From NCBI GenBank assembly GCA_937902295.1, contig CALGUM010000116.1:1-10976 (forward strand): a DNA stretch of 10,976 nt, given 5' to 3'. The stretch is from an uncultured Candidatus Saccharibacteria bacterium (GTDB taxonomy: Bacteria > Patescibacteriota > Saccharimonadia > Saccharimonadales > Saccharimonadaceae). Each line of letters opens with the position of its first letter. Position 1 is the stretch's first letter. The notes under the pieces were generated by a model. The model was not told where the DNA came from, made no database searches, and saw only the letters and a list, made by a program, of their open reading frames with translations. Position numbers and translations under genes: made by a program. Of the stretch, positions 5,826 through 10,976 are shown in pieces.

Positions 5826-7517
5826 ATGAAACAACAATGGGACTATGAAACGGACTACCTGGTAGTAGGGACCGGTGCTGCTGGATTGTCAGCAGCGATT
5901 ACTGCCAAGCGCAACGGTCTCGATACGATTGTGATCGAGAGTACAGATAAATGGGGTGGTACTACAGCAATATCAGGTGGGGGCTTGTGGATGCCAAATA
6001 ATCCGCTCATGCGCCGAGATAGGGCGGGTGACTCATTCGAAGAAGCGCTTGAGTACATGAAGCAAACTATCGGCAATGTCGGCCCCTGGACCAGCGAAGC
6101 ACGCATGCGCGCGTTTCTGATGGGAGTTGATCATTATGTCAATATGATGCGCGACGAAGGGGTGCGGTGGACGCGCGCCAAAGCATACCCGGACTATTAT
6201 CCCGATTTACCTGGTGGTCGGGTAGGGCGCGGCATAGAGTCGAAGCCCTATAATAGACGTCGTTTACCAAAACAGTGGCGGGACACTCAGCGCATAAGTA
6301 TACCGGCACCACTTTTGACGAGTGATATGTATCTGCTTACGCGTGCGTGGTCTACGCCGAGCGGATTTCTTCATGGCGCACGATTTGTGCTACGTATGCT
6401 CGGTGGATTTGCGACAGGGCAGCTACAAGGTGGTATTGGCGTGGCGCTTACGGGAGCGTATATGGAAATTGTACTGCGCCACAAGACGCCTGTCTGGCTC
6501 AATGCGCCCCTCGAAGATCTCGTTATCGAAAAAGGAGTGGTCGTGGGGGCGTGTGTCAAAAAAGATGGCAAAACAGTCCGCATTCGTACGACGAAAGGTG
6601 TCATGCTAGGGGCAGGTGGGTTTGCAGCGAATAAAGAGTGGCGAAAGAAGTATCACGGCGTAGCTGGCTGGACAAGTGCGCCGGAGGGTCAGCTTGGACA
6701 AGGCATATCCATAGGTGAAAAGGCAGGCGGGACACTCGGCATGATGGATGATGCATGGTGGGGCGGCACCGCGGCAAACACCAACGGAAGCGAAACTATG
6801 CACGGATTTATCCTCAATGAGCGCTCTGACCCCTGGAGTATCGTGGTCGACCAAACAGGTCGCCGCTACATGAACGAGTCAGAAAGTTATGTCGACTTTG
6901 GGCATCATATGCTTGAACGTAATAAAACGACACCCGCAGTGCCTTCGTGGATTATCTACGACCGTCGTCATACAAAGAGTTTCCTTAACTCGACGCTCAT
7001 GGTGCCTGGGGCAAAAAAGAAGCTCGCAGAGATGGGCGAGCTCGTGCAGGCGGCAACTATCGAGGAGCTAGGCAAAAACATGGGCGTTGATCCGGCGGTA
7101 TTTGCCGAGACAATTGAGCGATTTAACGAATTTGCTCGCGAGGGTGTAGACAAAGACTTTGGCCGGGGTCGTACCGAGTACGATCGCTATTATGGCAGTC
7201 CTGCGGCCAAACCGAACCCTAACCTTGGTACGATAGAAAAAGGACCGTTTATCGCGCATAAAATCTATCCAGGTGACCTTGGTACAAAAGGTGGGCTCGT
7301 CACCGACGAATGGGCGCGCGTGCTACGAAAAGATGGATCAGTGATTGTAGGCTTGTACGCAGCAGGCAACAACACCGCAAGCGTGATGGGTCATACGTAC
7401 CCTGGTCCGGGTAGTACGATCGGTCCAGCCGGTGTATTCGGCTATTTGGGAGCACTGCACGCAAGTCAGCGTACGCGGCCGCTCGATACAATCAACGAGG
7501 TGGCATCAGCGAAATAA
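5826..7517 (+). CDS. FAD-dependent 3-ketosteroid delta1-dehydrogenase-like oxidoreductase
   Basis: A 563-residue cytosolic flavoprotein. The N-terminal Rossmann motif VGTGAAG (14-20), Glu38 at the end of strand two, and GGTTAISGGGLWMPNN (44-59) bind FAD. GAGGF (262-266) and the C-terminal GLYAAGNN (509-516) complete the FAD domain. The closing motif GHTYPGPGSTIGP (522-534) is the signature of 3-ketosteroid delta1-dehydrogenases, where the Tyr and Gly of Y-P-G-P-G are catalytic: here Tyr525 and Gly529. Tyr355 (NESESYVDFG) and one of the tyrosines at 121-125 could be the other active-site tyrosines. Such enzymes desaturate ring A of 3-ketosteroids using a quinone-type acceptor. No other steroid gene is nearby, so the true substrate is open. 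A related fumarate-reductase-type flavoprotein role is the main alternative. A counted stretch (6061-6120) has 36/60 G+C, above its neighbours, which hints at transfer. Confidence 0.82.
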   Translation: MKQQWDYETDYLVVGTGAAGLSAAITAKRNGLDTIVIESTDKWGGTTAISGGGLWMPNNPLMRRDRAGDSFEEALEYMKQTIGNVGPWTSEARMRAFLMGVDHYVNMMRDEGVRWTRAKAYPDYYPDLPGGRVGRGIESKPYNRRRLPKQWRDTQRISIPAPLLTSDMYLLTRAWSTPSGFLHGARFVLRMLGGFATGQLQGGIGVALTGAYMEIVLRHKTPVWLNAPLEDLVIEKGVVVGACVKKDGKTVRIRTTKGVMLGAGGFAANKEWRKKYHGVAGWTSAPEGQLGQGISIGEKAGGTLGMMDDAWWGGTAANTNGSETMHGFILNERSDPWSIVVDQTGRRYMNESESYVDFGHHMLERNKTTPAVPSWIIYDRRHTKSFLNSTLMVPGAKKKLAEMGELVQAATIEELGKNMGVDPAVFAETIERFNEFAREGVDKDFGRGRTEYDRYYGSPAAKPNPNLGTIEKGPFIAHKIYPGDLGTKGGLVTDEWARVLRKDGSVIVGLYAAGNNTASVMGHTYPGPGSTIGPAGVFGYLGALHASQRTRPLDTINEVASAK

Positions 7518-7613
7518 AGAAGGAGAAGGGTCACTCTGTAGTGGCATTCTGATGAAACAGGCGCTGCAGGGGACCCAATAAAATAAGACCACCTCGTGGT
7601 GATCGTATATTTA
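7518..7613. other. Intergenic: weak terminator for tRNA-Val
   Basis: ACCAC (7588-7592) pairs with GTGGT (7596-7600) around CTC. On the minus strand it is followed by CTTATTTTATT, so it could end the tRNA-Val transcript. The stem is only five pairs. No clear terminator for the flavoprotein gene is visible. Confidence 0.4.
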
Positions 7614-7690
7614 TGGTGGACGATAGAGGATTTGAACCTCTGACCCCCACAACGTCAATGTGGTGCTCTAGCCAGCTGAGCTAATCGTCC
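7614..7690 (-). tRNA. tRNA-Val(GAC)
   Basis: Minus-strand cloverleaf with encoded CCA (complement 7614-7616) and discriminator A. The acceptor GGACGAT/ATCGTCC is perfect, as is the D-stem GCTC/GAGC. The anticodon arm is CCACA-TTGACGT-TGTGG with anticodon GAC (complement 7654-7656). The T-arm is AGAGG-TTCAAAT-CCTCT. It decodes GUC and GUU. It is transcribed away from thrS, from a promoter sharing its -35 with the thrS leader. Confidence 0.96.
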
Positions 7691-7700
7691 AGGCCAAACT

Positions 7701-7729
7701 ATAGTAGCAGATATTCTGAGGTGTTGCAA
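7701..7729 (-). promoter_or_regulatory. Promoter of tRNA-Val
   Basis: Minus strand: TTGCAA (7724-7729, its own reverse complement), a 17-base spacer, TACTAT (complement 7701-7706), 10 bases before the tRNA 5' end. The -35 hexamer is the same six base pairs used rightward for thrS. Confidence 0.72.
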
Positions 7730-7752
7730 TAACTGAGGTGGAGCGGTACTAT
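7724..7752 (+). promoter_or_regulatory. Promoter of the thrS T-box leader
   Basis: Plus strand: TTGCAA (7724-7729), a 17-base spacer, TACTAT (7747-7752), predicting a start near 7759. The two divergent promoters have identical hexamers, identical spacers in length, and one shared -35. Confidence 0.72.
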
Positions 7753-7758
7753 AAGAGG

Positions 7759-7935
7759 AAGCAACGACGCGGAGTAACCGCCCGCTGAGCTTCGTGGGAC
7801 GTAGGGACGTACGACAACGTCACTTCATAAGTAAAAGTCCGGTGGAACCGCCCGAGTGCTATCTTGGGCCCGAGACATGCGATCTATGAATTTGTGTATA
7901 GAACAAATTTGAATCTCGCATGTTTTTATTTTTTT
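7759..7935 (+). promoter_or_regulatory. T-box (tRNA-Thr-sensing) riboswitch leader of thrS
   Basis: The core GGTGGAACCGC (7841-7851) is the T-box sequence. An antiterminator folds exactly. The lower helix GTCCGG (7837-7842) pairs with CCGAGAC (7870-7876, one bulged A). The seven-base bulge TGGAACC is at 7843-7849. The upper helix GCCCGAG (7850-7856) pairs with CTTGGGC (7863-7869) around six bases. The UGGA of the bulge would pair with a tRNA end UCCA, fitting the U discriminator usual for tRNA-Thr. In the Stem I region, GACG (7766-7769) pairs with CGTC (7818-7821). The 3' strand next to it contains threonine codons, ACA at 7814-7816 followed by A, or ACG at 7811-7813. GGAGTA (7771-7776) faces them, as expected for a specifier loop. 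Uncharged tRNA-Thr should favour read-through into thrS. Stem I is shorter than the classic form. Confidence 0.85.
7875..7935 (+). terminator. Regulated terminator of the thrS T-box
   Basis: ACATGCGA (7875-7882) pairs with TCGCATGT (7916-7923). An inner stem AATTTGT (7889-7895) pairs with ACAAATT (7903-7909). A U-rich run (7923-7935) follows. It overlaps the antiterminator 3' arm at only 7875-7876 by strict pairing, or 7872-7876 if G-U pairs extend the stem, so the two forms compete through a short shared segment. Confidence 0.85.
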
Positions 7936-7957
7936 AAATCAAAATCAGGAGATAAGT

Positions 7958-9772
7958 ATGAACGAAGACAATCTACATGCCATGCGCCACAGCCTCGCGC
8001 ATATTACCGCTGCCGCGGTCAAGCGGCTATGGCCAGATGCAAAGTTCGGGATTGGGCCAGTCGTAGAGAACGGGTTTTATTATGATATTGATCTAGGTGA
8101 TCGTACCGTGAGTGAGCAGAATTTTGGAAAAATTGAGAAAACCATGCGGCGTATTATTGCAGAGGGTCAAGTATTTGAGCACTTTACTCTGCCGATAGAC
8201 GAGGCGATTGAATGGGCGAAGGAAAGCAACCAGCCGTATAAACATGAGCTGCTCAATGACCTCAAGCGAAGCGGCACAACAGTCGCAAAGGACCTTGATG
8301 CAAGTGAAATGGGTACAATTGCATCGAGTGATGCGGCACTCGATGAAGTAGGTTTTTATAAGAATGGTGACTTTGTTGACCTCTGTCGGGGACCTCATGT
8401 TGACAAAACCTCATCGGTTGGTGCATTTAAACTAATGCGCGTGGCGGGTGCGTATTGGCGTGGTAAAGAAAACAACCCACAGATGCAGCGTTTGTATGGT
8501 GTTGCTTTTTTGACACAAGAGGAATTGGATGAATATATAAAGCGGCTGGAACAGGCGAAGTTACGTGACCACCGCAAGCTCGGTAAAGAACTTGATCTCT
8601 ATACTATCTCGCCACTTATTGGTGCTGGATTGCCGCTGTTTACGCCTCGTGGTACAATTTTGCGCGAGAAACTCGACCAGCTAGCGCAAAGTTACCGCCA
8701 GAAGCATAGCTACCAGCGAATTTGGATTCCAGCTATCGCTAACCTTGATACTTATAAAACATCTGGTCATTTTGAGAAATTTCCAGAGCTACTCAGATTT
8801 ACCTCAACCGAATCCGGTGATGAACTGGCGCTCAAGCCAGTCAATTGCCCACATCACACACAGGTGTATGCGTCACAGCCTCGAAGCTATCGCGACCTAC
8901 CAATTAAGTATATGGAGACGACTCCAGTCTACCGTGACGAAAAAAGTGGTGAACTTGGTGGTCTAAGTCGTGTGCGCGCAATCACGCAGGACGACTCGCA
9001 TGTATTCTGTACCGCAGAGCAAGTCGAAGGTATTTTTTCCGAATTGATCGAAAGTGCGCAGGATTTATATCAGCTGTTCGATATGAAGCTATCGCTTCGG
9101 TTATCATTTCGCGATGACAGCGATAATTATCTCGGCACCGAAGAAGTCTGGGCGAGCGCTGAGTTAGCAATTCATAAGCTAGCTGATGAATTTAAGCTAG
9201 AGTATGACGTTGGTGTCGGTGAAGCAGCAATCTATGGTCCGAAAATGGACTTCATGGCGACTGATGTACTGGGGCGTAGGTGGCAGCTTGCTACCGTTCA
9301 ACTAGACTATGCGCAACCTGAAAGGTTTGATCTCGAGTATACGGCTGACAATGGCTCGAAGCAACGACCGATCATGATTCATTGCGCGCTGCTTGGGTCG
9401 ATCGAACGCTTTTTAAGTGTTTTGATAGAGCATACTGCCGGCCATTTTCCCTATTGGCTGGCGCCAGAACAGGTTCGTATCTTGACTATTAATGACACAG
9501 TACTTGATTATGTTGAAGAAATCGAGGAGGTTATGAATGAGATCGTCCTTATGAGTCCAGTCAAGTACAATGAACTACGCTTTAGTCGAGATGACAGAAA
9601 TGAGAGTCTGGGCAAGAAAATACGGGACGCTAGTCTTATGCATATTCCGGTGCAGCTTATCGTTGGACCAAGTGACAAAAAGAATCGTCAGGTGAGCGTA
9701 AGAGGGTATAAATTTGAAAGGAAAGTTGCGATTGAAGATCTCCATAATACACTCATGTCTATTGACCGTTAA
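7958..9772 (+). CDS. thrS: Threonyl-tRNA synthetase lacking the TGS domain
   Basis: A 604-residue cytosolic class II synthetase that charges tRNA-Thr. It begins directly at the editing domain: HSLAH (His11, His15) with LCRGPH (Cys143, His147) forms the site that clears mis-attached serine. The catalytic core runs from about 211 to 500. The zinc ligands are Cys297 (VNCPHH), His348 (DDSHVF) and His475 (MIHCALLG). Motif 2 is around PVYRDEKSGELGGLSRVR (323-340) and motif 3 is GSIERF (480-485). The anticodon-binding domain (about 503-604) holds the conserved KKIRDA segment. The usual N-terminal TGS domain of about 60 residues is absent. AGGAGA (7947-7952) five bases before the ATG supports this start, and the terminator just upstream leaves no room for more. 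Expression is controlled by the T-box leader. Its stop is one base from the convergent methyltransferase. Confidence 0.97.
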   Translation: MNEDNLHAMRHSLAHITAAAVKRLWPDAKFGIGPVVENGFYYDIDLGDRTVSEQNFGKIEKTMRRIIAEGQVFEHFTLPIDEAIEWAKESNQPYKHELLNDLKRSGTTVAKDLDASEMGTIASSDAALDEVGFYKNGDFVDLCRGPHVDKTSSVGAFKLMRVAGAYWRGKENNPQMQRLYGVAFLTQEELDEYIKRLEQAKLRDHRKLGKELDLYTISPLIGAGLPLFTPRGTILREKLDQLAQSYRQKHSYQRIWIPAIANLDTYKTSGHFEKFPELLRFTSTESGDELALKPVNCPHHTQVYASQPRSYRDLPIKYMETTPVYRDEKSGELGGLSRVRAITQDDSHVFCTAEQVEGIFSELIESAQDLYQLFDMKLSLRLSFRDDSDNYLGTEEVWASAELAIHKLADEFKLEYDVGVGEAAIYGPKMDFMATDVLGRRWQLATVQLDYAQPERFDLEYTADNGSKQRPIMIHCALLGSIERFLSVLIEHTAGHFPYWLAPEQVRILTINDTVLDYVEEIEEVMNEIVLMSPVKYNELRFSRDDRNESLGKKIRDASLMHIPVQLIVGPSDKKNRQVSVRGYKFERKVAIEDLHNTLMSIDR

Positions 9773-9773
9773 A

Positions 9774-10334
9774 TTATGACGGGGCTAGAAATCTATAATC
9801 GTAGTATTCGTCTTGCTCATGGTGAACGGGTTTAAACGTTGAAGAGATTATTTTATAATCTTCTCTTGAGGGGTATATGTCCCTATGGCTATTTTGATCA
9901 GCTCTCTTTCTGTGGGGATCGACAAGGACAAAAAGTCCCGAGGTTGACAGCGAGGTGGAGATATTAGTAACTAACTGTTCTTTATCTTCTATGAAACGGT
10001 AAACCTGACAGCACGTCAGCAGGTCAATGGGGTTTTGCCACACTGAAAGGGTTGGATCGGTTACATCCTGTGTCTGATATGTATAGAGTGTACTCCTGCC
10101 GAGTAATCGAGCTCGTCGAACTGCTTCAGGTGACGAGTCTATGCCTTGACCGTAACAATTATACTGTGCAAATTGTCGAGTTAAGTATCCGGTGCCACAA
10201 CCCAAATCAACATGGTTCATGCTGCCGATGCTGCCCAATACGTCGATGAGCTTATTCTGGATAAGAGCAACATTAGGCTTTTTAAAATCACCGCCCTGCT
10301 TGTAGTATGCATTCCACCTTCTATTGTCGGTCAT
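9774..10334 (-). CDS. Class I SAM-dependent methyltransferase, unknown substrate
   Basis: A 186-residue protein with a Rossmann-type methyltransferase fold. Motif I is HVDLGCGTGYLT (41-52). The acidic residue after strand two is Asp66 in GIDSSPEAV, and QDV at 89-91 would contact the adenine. The strand-four block IDLLTCCQVYRFIED is at about 103-117, and a later strand (LFVLVDPHR) also fits. The C-terminal part lacks extra substrate-binding domains, so it resembles the generic small-molecule Methyltransf_11/25 type, and the substrate cannot be inferred. Its start is preceded by AAGGA ten bases upstream on the minus strand. It is tail-to-tail with thrS, one base apart. A strong hairpin separates it from the upstream gene on the same strand, and no clear own promoter is seen, so it may depend on read-through. 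Confidence 0.85.
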   Translation of the reverse strand: MTDNRRWNAYYKQGGDFKKPNVALIQNKLIDVLGSIGSMNHVDLGCGTGYLTRQFAQYNCYGQGIDSSPEAVRRARLLGRSTLYTYQTQDVTDPTLSVWQNPIDLLTCCQVYRFIEDKEQLVTNISTSLSTSGLFVLVDPHRKRADQNSHRDIYPSREDYKIISSTFKPVHHEQDEYYDYRFLAPS

Positions 10335-10362
10335 TATAATAATTTCCTTAGCAAATTAAATG

Positions 10363-10395
10363 GGGTGGGGGTCTCTAGAGTAGAGACCCCCACCC
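10363..10395 (-). terminator. Strong hairpin terminator after the GRDP-like gene
   Basis: A perfect 15-bp stem (10363-10377 with 10381-10395) and a three-base GAG loop, G+C-rich at the base. On the minus strand it is followed by CATTTAATTT. It lies 28 bases after the stop of the upstream minus gene and 28 bases before the methyltransferase start. The short, interrupted U-run may allow leakage. Confidence 0.8.
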
Positions 10396-10423
10396 ATGCC
10401 TACGTGAACTTGTCAGTCGGCGA

Positions 10424-10885
10424 CTAGACTCGTTCGCGTGGGTTGCGACAGCGGCACGAAGTTGCGGGACGAGGAAGGAACCAAGTGTCCTTGTTCTCGA
10501 ATTGTCCGAACAGCGCTACTGCCATACGCTGGGTCCGTACGAAAAGTTCTTCGTGATTCGGGCCGGCGAGGGGGTTGTGGTGCACGAACTCGTTGGCGAA
10601 CTGCTCGCAGAAGTCGGCGTAGAGGATGGTGAACATCATGAACTGATGCCAGTACTCATCGATCGGCTTCGTCGGAGCGAGATCCAGGTCGGGTGCGACC
10701 ACTGCGAGGTACATGAACCGCTTGCACTCGAGCTCAAGCATCTCTGCCTGCTCTCCGTAGACCTCGTTTCGTTCCGCAAACGTTGCGGTAACGATACTGA
10801 GGTCGAAAGAGAGGACCTGTTCCCAGATTGCTTCGTCGTGCTTGACGGTGATGCCGGTACCTTCGGTGTAGACTTTAGATGACAT
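10424..10885 (-). CDS. Glycine-rich-domain-containing-protein-like (GRDP/DUF1399-type) protein
   Basis: A 153-residue protein. The central block has the family pattern P-T-K-x-I-D-E-x-W-H (71-80), then Y89-x-D-F-C (to Cys93) and F-V-H-H-N-P (100-105). Trp79/His80 and His102/His103 are the conserved positions. Such short proteins occur in bacteria, and the domain also fronts plant glycine-rich domain proteins. Their biochemical role is unknown and the conserved His/Asp/Cys set only hints at metal binding. The C-terminus has a small C-R-C (144-146). GGAGGA (complement 10891-10896) is five bases from the ATG. It has a near-perfect promoter with inverted repeats and a strong terminator, so it is a self-contained unit. 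Base composition is far above its neighbours (40/60 G+C in 10561-10620), suggesting recent acquisition. Confidence 0.7.
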   Translation of the reverse strand: MSSKVYTEGTGITVKHDEAIWEQVLSFDLSIVTATFAERNEVYGEQAEMLELECKRFMYLAVVAPDLDLAPTKPIDEYWHQFMMFTILYADFCEQFANEFVHHNPLAGPNHEELFVRTQRMAVALFGQFENKDTWFLPRPATSCRCRNPRERV

Positions 10886-10911
10886 GATAGTCCTCCATAA
10901 TCACAGGTGCA

Positions 10912-10929
10912 TCTGAACGGTTGTTCAGA
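10912..10929. promoter_or_regulatory. Operator-like inverted repeat in the GRDP-like leader
   Basis: TCTGAAC-GGTT-GTTCAGA, perfect arms of seven bases, eight if A10911/T10930 is added. It sits right at the predicted transcription start. The TGAAC/GTTCA half-sites are of the kind bound by TetR-family dimers, which is an inference from form only. As RNA it would be a leader hairpin. Confidence 0.5.
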
Positions 10930-10938
10930 TAAATTCTA

Positions 10939-10967
10939 ATATTACACATATATATCTTATGTGTCAA
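10939..10967 (-). promoter_or_regulatory. Promoter of the GRDP-like gene
   Basis: Minus strand: perfect TTGACA (complement 10962-10967), a 17-base spacer, TAATAT (complement 10939-10944). The predicted start is near 10932. The spacer contains a second inverted repeat, ACACATA (10944-10950) with TATGTGT (10958-10964), which spans both hexamers. Confidence 0.85.
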
Positions 10968-10976
10968 GTTTATTTA

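Noticed and set aside
6347..6634. Overlapping 95-codon frames inside the flavoprotein gene
   Set aside because: Alternate-frame shadows of a complete, motif-rich protein.
9842..9868. GATTAT/ATAATC hairpin as a thrS terminator
   Set aside because: Short A+T stem with a bulge and no T-run, inside the methyltransferase coding sequence.
10502..10882. 126-codon plus-strand frame
   Set aside because: Antisense shadow of the GRDP-like gene, a consequence of its high G+C; it lacks a promoter and terminator while the minus gene has both.
1..10976. Mobile element, CRISPR array, toxin-antitoxin or defence system
   Set aside because: No transposase, recombinase, regular repeat-spacer pattern or recognisable toxin or defence domain seen on either strand.

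Overview
The window looks like a chromosomal segment of a Patescibacteria/CPR bacterium, most likely a Candidatus Saccharibacteria (TM7) relative. This is an inference from gene content and style: small single-copy housekeeping genes tightly packed on both strands, scattered single tRNAs, many short membrane or envelope proteins, and mid-range base composition (27/60 G+C in a counted thrS stretch). TGA closes the first complete gene and interrupts no recognisable protein, so the standard bacterial code fits and the UGA=Gly code of SR1/Gracilibacteria does not.

Left part (1-2750): the 3' end of ndk (nucleoside-diphosphate kinase), tRNA-Arg(CCT) with a strong intrinsic terminator, then a short operon. 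It encodes a two-span membrane protein with a bacterial PH-like domain, a membrane-anchored parvulin-type foldase overlapping it by 44 bases, and a Mn-type superoxide dismutase. A bidirectional terminator separates this operon from a convergent tRNA-Asp(GTC). The operon reads as an envelope and oxidative-stress unit.

Middle part (2750-5640): a promoter drives a three-span small membrane protein and a processive-type family 2 membrane glycosyltransferase. The two lie in the same reading frame, separated only by one TAG and one sense codon. The glycosyltransferase gene runs tail-to-tail into nrdR, the ribonucleotide reductase repressor, whose own start sits on a NrdR-box-like palindrome. Right of nrdR is a 38-codon gene with a near-consensus promoter placed so that its mRNA should be leaderless, and with its own terminator.

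Right part (5640-10976): a flavoprotein resembling 3-ketosteroid delta1-dehydrogenase, tRNA-Val(GAC), and thrS preceded by a T-box (tRNA-sensing) leader with a readable antiterminator, specifier region and terminator. tRNA-Val and the thrS leader diverge from two promoters that share one palindromic -35 hexamer. Convergent with thrS is a small SAM methyltransferase. Last is a G+C-rich gene of the glycine-rich-domain-containing-protein-like (GRDP/DUF1399-type) family, with a near-perfect promoter carrying two inverted repeats.

Most notable are the thrS T-box leader, the shared -35 divergent promoter, the hidden leaderless microgene, the steroid-dehydrogenase-like enzyme and the compositionally foreign last gene. 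No mobile element, CRISPR array or rRNA was seen.
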